Assembly: GCF_008107635.1 (NCBI RefSeq)
Contig: NZ_SDGZ01000010.1
Coordinates: 137,128-201,127, forward strand
Direction: 5' to 3'
DNA: 64,000 bases
DNA from: Weissella muntiaci
Lineage (GTDB): Bacteria > Bacillota > Bacilli > Lactobacillales > Lactobacillaceae
Positions 52,095-61,183 of this stretch are shown here, piece after piece. Below the pieces are notes generated by a model. It was not told where the DNA came from, made no database searches, and saw only the letters and a program-made list of their open reading frames with translations. Each line of letters begins with the position of its first letter. Position 1 is the stretch's first letter. The position numbers were made by a program, and so were the translations under genes.

Positions 52095-53255
52095 TTACCG
52101 ATAATATTGCCAAGGCACGGTCAAATCAAATGCCTCATCAGTTGAAACAACTAAGCCCTTTTTAAAGCGGGTCATTAACCATGGTACCAAAGGATCCGGT
52201 ATTCCAAGGAGCATCATATCACTTGGTGATAGTGCATATCGAATCCCCTTTTCATCACTATTTTGCACCTTTTGTACCCAGTTTGGATCAACGATTAGTT
52301 CACGGCCAATTGCAGCGCCGGCTACACCATGCTGAACCAACTCCTCAACTTGAGTCGGTGTTCGTAACAATCCTGCCACAAATAAAGGTATCCCACCCAA
52401 AACACGTTGGTATTTTACATACAATGGCTCAAGATCCGTTTTATCCATGAACGGCGTCTGAAAAGCATCCTTTAATGATAAATGAAAATATGCAATTGGT
52501 CGCTTAACAATTTCTTTTGCCATCCGCAGAGCGTCGGAATGGCGGATTCCAATTTCAGTCGGCTCCTCTGATGATTGACGGTAACCGATAATAAACCGTT
52601 CGTCCGTAATTTCGTCCCGTATCCGAATCACTTCATCCAAAACTGCCAAGCCGTAATTCATTCGTTCCGATTCACTTCCACCCCAGGCGTCAGTCCGCTG
52701 ATTGGCATGGGCCGAAAAGAATTGTTGCATCAAATACATGTTGGCGCCATGCAACTCAACTCCGTCGAATCCGGCCTCATACGCGCGCCTAGTTGCCTGA
52801 CCAAAATCAAGAATACTTTGCCGGATTTCTGCATCCGTCATCGCTCTTGGTGTATGCATTCCTGGTTGATGCCCTGGAAGCGCCGATGGACCAACAATTT
52901 CCTCATGTGGCATAACAGCTGGTTGCGCAATTCGGCCGCCAAACGATAATTGCAAAACTGCCAGCGCCCCTTCAGCCTTAATCGTCTGCGCCAGTTTATG
53001 CAAACTGGTAATCTGACGATCGCTATCTGCGCCTATTTGGCCAACATATGTTTTGCCAAGTCCTGACACATACGCCATCTCAGTAATCACCATTCCGGGA
53101 CCACCGGACCTTAGTTGATAATATCGTAATTCCGCATCGGTAACCGCACCAGTAGCATATGAGGAACGTAAAGTCGTTGGCGGCATGATCACACGATTTC
53201 TAACTGTTACGCCATTCGCTAATTTAAATGACTCTAAAAATTTATACTGTGTCAT
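52095..53255 (-). CDS. Old Yellow Enzyme family NADH:flavin oxidoreductase
   Basis: 386 residues. FMN-dependent TIM barrel. NRVIMPPTTLRSSYATG, AVLQLSFGGRIA, GFDGVELHGANMYLMQQFFSAHANQRTDAWGGSESERMNYGL (the H-x-x-N/R-x-D-x-W/YGG family signature) and FVAGLLRTPTQVEELVQHG with GAAIGRELIVDPNW. No Fe-S domain. Start moved to ATG 53255 (MTQYKFLESFKLANG) with AAAGGATT. Confidence 0.92.
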   Translation of the reverse strand: MTQYKFLESFKLANGVTVRNRVIMPPTTLRSSYATGAVTDAELRYYQLRSGGPGMVITEMAYVSGLGKTYVGQIGADSDRQITSLHKLAQTIKAEGALAVLQLSFGGRIAQPAVMPHEEIVGPSALPGHQPGMHTPRAMTDAEIRQSILDFGQATRRAYEAGFDGVELHGANMYLMQQFFSAHANQRTDAWGGSESERMNYGLAVLDEVIRIRDEITDERFIIGYRQSSEEPTEIGIRHSDALRMAKEIVKRPIAYFHLSLKDAFQTPFMDKTDLEPLYVKYQRVLGGIPLFVAGLLRTPTQVEELVQHGVAGAAIGRELIVDPNWVQKVQNSDEKGIRYALSPSDMMLLGIPDPLVPWLMTRFKKGLVVSTDEAFDLTVPWQYYR

Positions 53256-53324
53256 AATCCTTTTTTCCTTACTTAATAACAGTATTTTATAACTTTTCTT
53301 GACCTTACACCAGTCTGACAAGCA

Positions 53325-53361
53325 TAAAAAAGATCCTTGTATGCCTAACATACCTGGATCT
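53325..53361 (-). terminator. terminator of pgm
   Basis: AGATCC...GTATG / CATAC...GGATCT hairpin (53331-53361) followed by six T on the minus strand. Confidence 0.8.
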
Positions 53362-53383
53362 TCCTTTATTAGATATTCATGTC

Positions 53384-55099
53384 TTATAGATAACGCTCGA
53401 TTGACTGTTCAATTGCAGCCAATTCGGCATCAGCTAATTCGGCCGTTGCACCCTTTGTACCAATATAGAATTTAATCTTAGGCTCCGTTCCTGATGGGCG
53501 AACTGCAACCCAAGAACCATCACTCAACCAATACTTAATAACATTTGCAGTTGGTAAAGTTAATGGTGTAATTTGCTTAGTCTGCAAATCCGTCTCAGTC
53601 TGAGCAACAAAATCCTCGACCTTCACAACTGCAACGCCGCCAAATTCGTTTGGCGTCTCAGCTCTGAACTTAGCGATCAAAGCTGCAATCTTATCAGCAC
53701 CATCAATTCCAGCAAAGGTTAGCGAATTCGTCTTCTCAACATAATAACCAAATGTTTCAAAGAGTTCCTGTAACCCATCATATAAAGTCTTACCAAGTGA
53801 CTTATAATATGCCGCAACCTCGGCCAACAAGACTGTTACCTGAACTGAATCCTTATCACGGACAAAGCCCTTTACCAAGTAACCATATGACTCTTCGAAG
53901 CCAAAGAGGAAGGTGTGCTCGTTAGTTTGCTCATAATGCTCAATTTGTTCGGCGATGTACTTGAAGCCAGTTAATACATTAACTGTTGTCACTCCAAAAT
54001 GCTTTGCAATATCAGCCGCAAATTCTGACGAAACAATCGACTTAACCATTGCCCCATTAGCAGGCAAAGTCCCGGCATTTTGCTTAGCAGTCAGAATGTA
54101 GTTAAGTAAAATCGCACCAATTTGGTTTCCAGTCAACAACTGATATTCACCAGATGGCATCCGCACAGCTGTTCCCATTCGGTCAGCATCTGGATCCACA
54201 GCAATTACAACATCAGCATCTTCTTTTTTCGCAAGCTCAATCCCCATCGCAAGTGCTGCATGATCCTCAGGGTTTGGTAACTTAACAGTTGGAAAATCAC
54301 CATCCGGTTCAGCTTGCTCTGGCACAATTAAGACATTTTCAAAGCCAGCATTCTTCAATGCAGCTCCGGCAATCTTAGCTCCTGTACCATGTAGGGGCGA
54401 ATAAACTAGCTTCATACCCTTACCAACTGTATCAATCAACTCTTGATTGATTGTCACAGTCTTCACCTCAGCTAGATAAGCTTGATCAACTGCATCGCCA
54501 ATAATCTCTAATAGTCCTTGCGCTTGCATTTCTTCGATCGAAAGCATTGCAATATTAAACATATCAGCTTCACGAATCGAAGCAGTTACGATATCAGACT
54601 CCTTTGGTGGCATTTGACCACCGTCTTCACCATAAATCTTATAGCCGTTATATTCTTTTGGATTATGTGATGCTGTAATCATAATTCCAGCATAAGCGTT
54701 CAAATACCGGACCGCAAAAGAAAGCTCTGGTGTTGGCCGCAAACTCTCAAAAACATAGGCTTTGATCCCATGAGCTGCCAATACACCAGCTGCTACAAAA
54801 GCAAATTCACGCGAAAAATGACGTGAGTCGTATGAAATCGCAACACCGCGATCTTTAACCGTTTCTACTTGTAAGTCCATCAAGCGCGCCAACCCCTCTG
54901 TTGCTTGCCGAACTGTAAAAACATTCATCCGATTAATCCCAGCACCCAAAAGGCCACGCATACCAGCGGTACCAAATGATAGTGGCTGATAAAAGGCATC
55001 TTCTTGCCTTGCCTCATCCATATTGACCAACTCATTTTTTAGGTCCGTTGGCATCTTCGCTTCATTCAACCATGTCTGATAAATATCTTTCCAAGCCAT
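53384..55099 (-). CDS. pgcA: phosphoglucomutase/phosphomannomutase (PgcA type)
   Basis: 571 residues. Alpha-D-phosphohexomutase of the four-domain family. Active-site phosphoserine GIMITASHNPKEYNGYKIYG, metal loop DPDADRMGTAVR, sugar loop GFEESYGYLV and phosphate loop VRPSGTEPKIKFY. Converts glucose 6-phosphate to glucose 1-phosphate for wall glycans. ATG 55099, GGAG 8 nt upstream. Confidence 0.95.
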   Translation of the reverse strand: MAWKDIYQTWLNEAKMPTDLKNELVNMDEARQEDAFYQPLSFGTAGMRGLLGAGINRMNVFTVRQATEGLARLMDLQVETVKDRGVAISYDSRHFSREFAFVAAGVLAAHGIKAYVFESLRPTPELSFAVRYLNAYAGIMITASHNPKEYNGYKIYGEDGGQMPPKESDIVTASIREADMFNIAMLSIEEMQAQGLLEIIGDAVDQAYLAEVKTVTINQELIDTVGKGMKLVYSPLHGTGAKIAGAALKNAGFENVLIVPEQAEPDGDFPTVKLPNPEDHAALAMGIELAKKEDADVVIAVDPDADRMGTAVRMPSGEYQLLTGNQIGAILLNYILTAKQNAGTLPANGAMVKSIVSSEFAADIAKHFGVTTVNVLTGFKYIAEQIEHYEQTNEHTFLFGFEESYGYLVKGFVRDKDSVQVTVLLAEVAAYYKSLGKTLYDGLQELFETFGYYVEKTNSLTFAGIDGADKIAALIAKFRAETPNEFGGVAVVKVEDFVAQTETDLQTKQITPLTLPTANVIKYWLSDGSWVAVRPSGTEPKIKFYIGTKGATAELADAELAAIEQSIERYL

Positions 55100-55170
55100 T
55101 AACTTGTCTCCATTGTTTTTTATGAATTTTGACTTAATTGTATCATATTAAGCCATTTTGACTCCGATCA

Positions 55171-55222
55171 GGGATAATTTATCCACTTTATCTCAACATC
55201 TTATCCACTAATTGATTATCCC
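55171..55222. repeat. GGGATAAT...ATTATCCC inverted repeat holding two TTATCCACT boxes
   Basis: Flanking 8-bp arms (55171-55178 and 55215-55222) with two identical TTATCCACT 9-mers (55179-55187, 55201-55209) 22 bp apart. Each differs by one base from the DnaA-box consensus TTATCCACA. Part of the pgm-guaC divergent gap, which has no gene. Confidence 0.5.
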
Positions 55223-55243
55223 TAAGCGCCTTAAGCCGATAAA

Positions 55244-55329
55244 CGAATCGCACATAGTTCGTCATTTGATTGAAAAATAAGATATTGCAACTAATTAAAT
55301 AACAAACATACGAACGATTATGCTAGAAT
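55244..55329 (+). promoter_or_regulatory. guaC promoter region with PurBox-like CGAA elements
   Basis: Extended -10 TGCTAGAAT (TAGAAT 55324-55329) without a clear -35. CGAA motifs at 55244-55247 and 55311-55314 and the inverted TTCG at 55258-55261, in A/T-rich contexts, resemble LAB PurBox sequences. Confidence 0.35.
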
Positions 55330-55380
55330 AAGTTACATAAGCGACTAATAGACGAATTTATTTCAGATAAGGATTTTATT

Positions 55381-56370
55381 ATGACGAACATTCCCGTTTT
55401 TGACTACGAAGATATCCAATTGATCCCTAATAAATGTATCATTGAGAGCCGACGCGAAGCCGACACCTCGGTTACTCTGGGTCAGCACACCTTTAAACTA
55501 CCCGTAATTCCAGCTAATATGCAAACAATTATCAACGAAGAACTTGCCGAATATCTTGCAAGGCAAGGCTACTTTTACATTATGCATCGCTTTACACCTG
55601 AGCAACGTCGTCCATTTATTGAAAAAATGCATCAACAATCCTTAATTGCTTCGATCTCCGTCGGCGTCAAGCCAGCCGAATACGACTTTATTCGCGAATT
55701 AGCCCGGCGTCCGATCAGTCAACCTGATTACATTACCATTGATATTGCACACGGCCATTCTGATGCCGTTATTAACATGATCAAACATATTAAACAATTG
55801 ATGCCCCAAACATTTGTGATCGCCGGCAATGTTGGCACACCTGAAGGCGTTCGCGAATTGGAAAATGCTGGAGCTGACGCAACTAAAGTTGGTATTGGGC
55901 CTGGTAAAGTCTGCATCACTAAGGTTAAGACCGGCTTTGGCACAGGTGGTTGGCAATTAGCCGCTGTCCGTCTGTGTGCAAAAGCCGCCTCAAAGCCAAT
56001 CATTGCAGACGGTGGGATCCGCACCAATGGTGATATCGCTAAGTCGATTCGCTTTGGCGCTAGCATGGTAATGATTGGCTCACTTTTTGCGGCACATGAA
56101 GAATCACCCGGTGCTACAGTTGAACGTGATGGTGTCCTGTACAAAGAATATTTTGGCTCGGCTAGTGCTGACCAAAAAGGGCACCGTGGCAATATCGAAG
56201 GAAAGAAAATTTTTCTTCCACACAAAGGCCTTCTGCAGGACACTTTAAATGAAATGGAAGAGGATCTACAAAGCGCAATTTCCTATGCTGGTGGCCGTGA
56301 CCTGAATGGCTTAACCAAGGTTGATTATGTGATCGTTAAAAATTCAATTTGGAATGGTGATACGCTCTAA
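55381..56370 (+). CDS. guaC: GMP reductase
   Basis: 329 residues. Converts GMP to IMP with NADPH, purine salvage. TIM barrel with [54 protein letters not shown] (catalytic Cys), [21 protein letters not shown] and [12 protein letters not shown]. No CBS domain, which separates it from IMP dehydrogenase. AAGGA before ATG 55381. Confidence 0.95.
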   Translation: MTNIPVFDYEDIQLIPNKCIIESRREADTSVTLGQHTFKLPVIPANMQTIINEELAEYLARQGYFYIMHRFTPEQRRPFIEKMHQQSLIASISVGVKPAEYDFIRELARRPISQPDYITIDIAHGHSDAVINMIKHIKQLMPQTFVIAGNVGTPEGVRELENAGADATKVGIGPGKVCITKVKTGFGTGGWQLAAVRLCAKAASKPIIADGGIRTNGDIAKSIRFGASMVMIGSLFAAHEESPGATVERDGVLYKEYFGSASADQKGHRGNIEGKKIFLPHKGLLQDTLNEMEEDLQSAISYAGGRDLNGLTKVDYVIVKNSIWNGDTL

Positions 56371-56378
56371 TTTGGCCG

Positions 56379-56387
56379 TGTTATAAT
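56379..56387 (+). promoter_or_regulatory. extended -10 promoter of yaaA
   Basis: TG-T-TATAAT (56379-56387) just after the guaC stop, with a weak -35. Confidence 0.5.
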
Positions 56388-56423
56388 AACGTACAAACTT
56401 CTATGTTTAAGGAGCTCAAAACT

Positions 56424-57191
56424 GTGCGTATAATTATTTCGCCTGCTCAAAAAATGAATCTTGCTAATGACGACTTCACGGCAATTGATCAACCAGCACT
56501 CCTGGCACATACTCAGATTTTACAAACTTACATTCAGCAACTTAGTTTCAAACAAGCCCAGGTACTTTGGCAAAGCAATGACCAAATTACATCCTTAAAC
56601 TATCAGCGTTTTCAAACCATGAATTTATATGAGAATGTCGCCCCTGCCTTGATGGCTTTCGACGGCATCCAATATCAATATATGGCCCCAAGTTTATTGG
56701 ACCAACCAGCTTTAAGCTACTTGCAGGAACACTTACGCATTCTTTCTGGCTTCTATGGTAGCCTCCGGCCATTCGATGGCGTAACTCCATACCGCTTAGA
56801 GTTACAAAGCAAGGTCGATTTCATCCATAATGGGACGAGATTTACCAAGCTTTACCCCTTCTGGCAAAAACTGATCTATCAACACGTCACTGACCAAAAT
56901 GATGACGGATTAATTGTCAATTTAGCCTCAAAGGAGTATAGCAAAGCGATTATCCCTTATCTTGAGGAATCCGATCGGCTATTAACTTGTACTTTTGCTT
57001 CAATTGACCCAGTCACTAAGCAGCTGAAAATTAAAGCTACTGAGGCAAAAATCGCTCGTGGCGAAATGGTCCGCTTTATGGCGGAAAACCAAATTACCGA
57101 TGGCGAAGCCCTCAAGCAGTTTGATTCTCGCGGGTTCCACTTTCATCCCGCCCGCTCCAGTTCGAACGAATTTATCTTTATTAAGGAATAA
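56424..57191 (+). CDS. yaaA: peroxide stress protein YaaA (DUF328)
   Basis: 255 residues. Family linked to lower free iron and oxidative-stress resistance. VRIIISPAQKMN start, FDGIQYQYMAPSLL, ILSGFYGSLRPFDGVTPYRLEL, LIVNLASKEYSKAI and ARGEMVRFMAENQI. The start is GTG 56424 (AAGGAG 9 nt upstream) because the family begins at the IIISPA strand; the upstream ATG has no site. Confidence 0.92.
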   Translation: MRIIISPAQKMNLANDDFTAIDQPALLAHTQILQTYIQQLSFKQAQVLWQSNDQITSLNYQRFQTMNLYENVAPALMAFDGIQYQYMAPSLLDQPALSYLQEHLRILSGFYGSLRPFDGVTPYRLELQSKVDFIHNGTRFTKLYPFWQKLIYQHVTDQNDDGLIVNLASKEYSKAIIPYLEESDRLLTCTFASIDPVTKQLKIKATEAKIARGEMVRFMAENQITDGEALKQFDSRGFHFHPARSSSNEFIFIKE

Positions 57192-57250
57192 AAAGACCCC
57201 GCTTTCTAAAATACCTTGAACATCAGGCAGTTAGAAATCAGGGGTCTTTT
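57191..57250. terminator. bidirectional terminator between yaaA and accA
   Basis: Arms AAAAGACCCC / GGGGTCTTTT with an inner TTTCTAA / TTAGAAA stem; serves both convergent units. Confidence 0.85.
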
Positions 57251-57259
57251 CTGTATCAA

Positions 57260-58042
57260 TTAAAAAGCACGAAAACGGGCTCGTCGTTGAGCCAACAACT
57301 CATGTGGTGTCAATTGTTCTAATGCGGTAACTTCTTTGACCAGCAAACTTTGAATGGTCGCAAAGACCCGCACATGGTTACGCCCTTCTGGAATCACTTG
57401 ATCAATCACTTGTTTTTCTAGCAAATCCTTTGGCGTCAGACCCATCACACCAGCAGCTTCATCGGCACGTTTGGCGTCTTTCCATAAGATTGATGCAAAG
57501 CCCTCTGGTGACAAAATTGAATAGGTCGCGTGTTTGAACATCCACACTTGATCAGAAGTTGCCAATGCCAATGCGCCACCGGATCCACCTTCACCATAAA
57601 TAATTGCAATCATTGGTACAGGAAGTTTAAAACTCGCCAAAATACTCTCTGCAATCGCAGCTCCCTGCCCTTGATCTTCCGCAGTTTTCCCTGGAAAGGC
57701 TCCCGGGGTGTTAATTAACGTGATAATTGGCCGATGAAACTTAGCAGCTTGCTCCATCAGACGCAAAGCCTTTCGATAACCATACGGTTCTGGCGATCCG
57801 TTCCGCTTAGCCAGCTTATCCGTTAAGTCGATCCCTTTATCAATTGCAATCACTGTCACAGGTCGACCAGCCAGTTCTGCTACACCGCCAATTACACTGG
57901 CGTCATCACCATAGAAACGGTCACCATGTAGTTCAAAAAAACCATCAAAAATACCATCAATCAATTCTCGAGCGGCAAAACGGTCCTCACGAGCCTTCTT
58001 AACAACCTGCGCTGGTGTTAATTCACGTTTAAATAAAGCCAT
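57260..58042 (-). CDS. accA: acetyl-CoA carboxylase carboxyltransferase alpha
   Basis: 260 residues. With AccD transfers the carboxyl group from biotin to acetyl-CoA. LTPAQVVKKAREDRFAARELIDGIF, GDDASVIGGVAEL, INTPGAFPGKTAEDQGQGAAIAESI and IYGEGGSGGALALATSDQVWM (oxyanion loops). Last gene of the fab operon; starts 3 nt after accD. Confidence 0.95.
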   Translation of the reverse strand: MALFKRELTPAQVVKKAREDRFAARELIDGIFDGFFELHGDRFYGDDASVIGGVAELAGRPVTVIAIDKGIDLTDKLAKRNGSPEPYGYRKALRLMEQAAKFHRPIITLINTPGAFPGKTAEDQGQGAAIAESILASFKLPVPMIAIIYGEGGSGGALALATSDQVWMFKHATYSILSPEGFASILWKDAKRADEAAGVMGLTPKDLLEKQVIDQVIPEGRNHVRVFATIQSLLVKEVTALEQLTPHELLAQRRARFRAF

Positions 58043-58045
58043 TCT

Positions 58046-58888
58046 TTAATCCTCCGCAGGTACACGATGCAATCGTAATAGGTGTGCGATTGTTGCTGTT
58101 AAATCCGCCCGTTGCACAATTGCATCAACAAAACCATGCTCCAGCAATTGCTCTGCTCGTTGAAATTCTTTTGGCAACTGTTCATGAATTGTTTGTTCAA
58201 TCACTCGCCGTCCAGCAAATCCAATTAATGCATGCGGTTCCGCCAAGATGATGTCACCTTGCATAGCAAAAGAGGCCGTAACACCACCCATGGTTGGATC
58301 AGTTAACACCACCAAGTACGTTAATCCAGCTTCTTGATGTTCTGCAACGGCAGCTGACACCTTCGCCATTTGCATCAACGACATAATACCTTCTTGCATT
58401 CGTGCACCACCCGAAGCGGCAAATAAAACAACCGATAATTGATGAGTTGTTGCATGTTCAAAAAGGCGGGTAATTTTCTCACCAGTTATTGTTCCAAGTG
58501 ATCCCATAATAAAATATGAGTCCATAACTGCCAATGCCGTTGGTACATCTTCTATCCGTGCCAATCCAGTTAAAACCGAGTCATTCAGATCGGTTTGCTG
58601 CTGAGCGCGTTCTAGCTTTTGTTCATAGCCTGGAAAGGCCGTTGGATCCACCTTGATATCAGCATCAAACTCTGTAAATTCATCCGTCATTAAGGCAACA
58701 CGCTCACGTGCTTGCAATCGAAAACCATAGCCACAATTACCACAAACTCTGAACGTTCCCAAAGCCTTCGAATAGCTTTGCGCACCGCAGTAAGGACAGG
58801 CTAAAAATAAATCATCCGGAATTCGATCATTAAGCTCCTTGTCTCGAAACAACTTCGGCTGTTCAGCTTTTTTTGCAAATAAATCCAT
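58046..58888 (-). CDS. accD: acetyl-CoA carboxylase carboxyltransferase beta
   Basis: 280 residues. N-terminal zinc ribbon LACPYCGAQSY...FRVCGNCGYGF (four Cys), then the crotonase-like domain: FAASGGARMQEGIMSLMQMAK, VVLTDPTMGGVTASFAMQGD and EPHALIGFAGRRVIEQT. 9 nt after accC. Confidence 0.95.
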   Translation of the reverse strand: MDLFAKKAEQPKLFRDKELNDRIPDDLFLACPYCGAQSYSKALGTFRVCGNCGYGFRLQARERVALMTDEFTEFDADIKVDPTAFPGYEQKLERAQQQTDLNDSVLTGLARIEDVPTALAVMDSYFIMGSLGTITGEKITRLFEHATTHQLSVVLFAASGGARMQEGIMSLMQMAKVSAAVAEHQEAGLTYLVVLTDPTMGGVTASFAMQGDIILAEPHALIGFAGRRVIEQTIHEQLPKEFQRAEQLLEHGFVDAIVQRADLTATIAHLLRLHRVPAED

Positions 58889-58897
58889 TACAAGCTC

Positions 58898-60274
58898 CTA
58901 TTCCTCAGTTGGTTGACTAGCAACCCAGCGTGGCATAAATTCCTTTTCCAAATAGCGCGTATCAAAATATCCACGCAAAACCGTTGGATCTTCCAATAAT
59001 GCTGCTTGAAATGGTGCATTAGTTTTCACACCGTGAATCACTAACTCATTTAAGACACGCTTCATCTTAACAATCGCCTGTGAACGATCAGCACCGTGCG
59101 TCAAAAATTTTCCGATCATTGAATCATAAAACGGCTGAATTTTGTCACCGTTATAAATGGCCGAATCAATCCGTACACCAGGACCGCCGGTTGGTAAGAA
59201 TGCAAAGTCAATCGTTCCAGCACTTGGTGCAAAATTTCGTTCAGGTTGTTCTGCATTCAATCGAATCTCCAACGCATGCCCGATAATTTGCACATCGCTT
59301 TGTCGAATCGCCAAGTGTTCACCTGCCGCAACCTCAATCTGCATTTTGATCAAATCTAATCCTGTAACTAACTCGGTCACTGGATGCTCAACCTGAATTC
59401 TCGTATTCATTTCCATAAAGTAGAAATTACCTTCATGATCCTGCAAGAATTCCAATGTGCCAGTATTTTCATATTCCAATGCCGTGGCTGCCTTAACCGC
59501 AATCTCACCTAACATACTGCGCATTATCGGCGTCACACTTAGTGCTGGACTTTCTTCCATAACTTTTTGATTGTTCCGTTGTAAAGAACAATTTCTTTCA
59601 GGGAAGTAAACCGTTGCCCCATATTGATCACGCATAATTTGCATCTCAATATGCCGAACATTTTGCATAACCTTTTCAACATACATATGGCCATCGCCAA
59701 AGGCAGCCTCAGCCTCGCGTTGGGCATCGTCAAATTTATCAGCTAACTCATCATCCGAATAGACAAAGCGCATCCCTTTACCGCCACCACCAGCAGCGGC
59801 CTTCAGTAGTAGTGGATAGCCAACCCGACTTGCCACAACTTTCGCTTCACCAGCATCCTTAATAAACCCATCTGAGCCCGGAATCACCGGAACGCCAGCC
59901 TTACGCATTGACTCACGCGCATTAGCCTTATTTCCCATCAATTCAATAACTCTTGGACTGGGTCCAATCCACTTGATACCAACTGTTTCAACCATTTCAA
60001 CAAACAATTCATTCTCAGCTAGGAAACCGTAGCCGGGATGAATTGCTTCTGCACCCGTTAGCAGAGCTGCTGAAACAATATTCTTCATATTAAGGTAAGA
60101 ATCCTTTGAACGTGGCCCACCAACTTTAATTGCCTCATCCGCTAATTTAACATGGAGGCTTTCCGCATCCGCTGAAGAATAAATTGCAACTGATTGAATG
60201 CCCATTTCCTTCAACGTGCGAATAATTCGAACCGCAATTTCACCGCGATTCGCAACCAGCACTTTTTTGAACAT
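58898..60274 (-). CDS. accC: biotin carboxylase
   Basis: 458 residues. Carboxylates biotin on AccB with bicarbonate and ATP. KVLVANRGEIAVRIIRTLKEM, GYGFLAENELF, LKAAAGGGGKGMRFV (ATP-grasp Gly loop), FPERNCSLQRNNQKVMEESPA and EMNTRIQVEHPVTE. Start ATG 60274 with GGAG, one base after the fabZ stop. Confidence 0.97.
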   Translation of the reverse strand: MFKKVLVANRGEIAVRIIRTLKEMGIQSVAIYSSADAESLHVKLADEAIKVGGPRSKDSYLNMKNIVSAALLTGAEAIHPGYGFLAENELFVEMVETVGIKWIGPSPRVIELMGNKANARESMRKAGVPVIPGSDGFIKDAGEAKVVASRVGYPLLLKAAAGGGGKGMRFVYSDDELADKFDDAQREAEAAFGDGHMYVEKVMQNVRHIEMQIMRDQYGATVYFPERNCSLQRNNQKVMEESPALSVTPIMRSMLGEIAVKAATALEYENTGTLEFLQDHEGNFYFMEMNTRIQVEHPVTELVTGLDLIKMQIEVAAGEHLAIRQSDVQIIGHALEIRLNAEQPERNFAPSAGTIDFAFLPTGGPGVRIDSAIYNGDKIQPFYDSMIGKFLTHGADRSQAIVKMKRVLNELVIHGVKTNAPFQAALLEDPTVLRGYFDTRYLEKEFMPRWVASQPTEE

Positions 60275-60275
60275 A

Positions 60276-60707
60276 TTAATCTCCAACAATGAATGTCAAC
60301 TCTGCAGTAACAACTTTTTTACCATTAACACTAGCGACGCCCTTACCAGTTCCGATTGGTCCGCGCATCCGATCTAAGGTCACTTCCAGTTTAATTTGAT
60401 CACCCGGACGTACCATTTGACGATATCGAGCCTTTTTGATCCCACCAAAATAAGCCGTCTTCCCCTTGAATTCAGGCATTGAAAGTAGTGCAATTGCACC
60501 AGTTTGTGCCAATGCTTCAACTGAAAGAGCCCCTGGAAATGTTGGATCACCCGGAAAATGCCCTTGAAAAATCTCTTCATTAACTGACACATTCTTCAGC
60601 GCAACCGCCCGCACACCTGGTTCGAGCTCTTCAACTGAGTCGAGCATCAACATTGGATAACGGTGGGGCAAGATTGCTTGAATTTCCTGAATATTTAAAA
60701 CTGACAT
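60276..60707 (-). CDS. fabZ: 3-hydroxyacyl-ACP dehydratase FabZ
   Basis: 143 residues, hot-dog fold. Dehydrates 3-hydroxyacyl-ACP in elongation. LPHRYPMLMLDSVEE holds the catalytic His; GHFPGDPTFPGALSVEALAQTGAI holds the Glu helix. Between accB and accC, 10 nt after accB. Confidence 0.94.
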   Translation of the reverse strand: MSVLNIQEIQAILPHRYPMLMLDSVEELEPGVRAVALKNVSVNEEIFQGHFPGDPTFPGALSVEALAQTGAIALLSMPEFKGKTAYFGGIKKARYRQMVRPGDQIKLEVTLDRMRGPIGTGKGVASVNGKKVVTAELTFIVGD

Positions 60708-60717
60708 TTATTTCTCC

Positions 60718-61182
60718 TTAACCCTTGGGGTCGACACGGAACATCGGTTTATCAAAATCAACCACCTGTTCCTCTTCAACCAAGATTTCGGTGATAACCC
60801 CAGCAACCTCAGATTTAACCGGCGTCATTAACTTCATTGCTTCAACAATTGCAACCTGTTCACCAACAACAACCCGCTCACCGACTTGTTTAAACGGCTT
60901 CGCATCAGGATTTGCCCGTAGATAGACCGTGCCGACTAGTGGCGAGTTAATCGTTACCGTAGTCGTCTCAGTTTTCTCAAAAGGATCGGCAATCGCGACT
61001 GAATCGCTTGTGGCGCTAACCGGATTAGCTGCTGCCATAGCAATTGGTGCGGCCGTAATTGGCGCTAATTCATTCTTGCTCAAGTGAAGTGAGAAATCAC
61101 CATCTTCAAGTGCGAACTCGCGCAGCGATGACTGCTCCAAATCTTGTATCAAAGCTCGAATTTCTTCCAAACTCATCGTCAT
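60718..61182 (-). CDS. accB: biotin carboxyl carrier protein
   Basis: 154 residues. N-terminal helical part (LEEIRALIQDLEQSSLREFALED), Ala/Pro-rich linker, then the biotinyl domain with VAIVEAMKLMTPVKSEVAG; the biotinylated Lys is about residue 117 (EAMKL rather than EAMKM). Start ATG 61182, one base after the fabF stop; another ATG lies at 61176. Confidence 0.94.
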   Translation of the reverse strand: MTMSLEEIRALIQDLEQSSLREFALEDGDFSLHLSKNELAPITAAPIAMAAANPVSATSDSVAIADPFEKTETTTVTINSPLVGTVYLRANPDAKPFKQVGERVVVGEQVAIVEAMKLMTPVKSEVAGVITEILVEEEQVVDFDKPMFRVDPKG

Positions 61183-61183
61183 T

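Noticed and set aside
55179-55209. Replication origin
   Set aside because: Only two imperfect DnaA boxes and no dnaA/dnaN nearby.
55728-56243. 171-residue antisense frame within guaC
   Set aside because: Pro/Ala/Ser-rich composition typical of a shadow frame; guaC is complete on the other strand.
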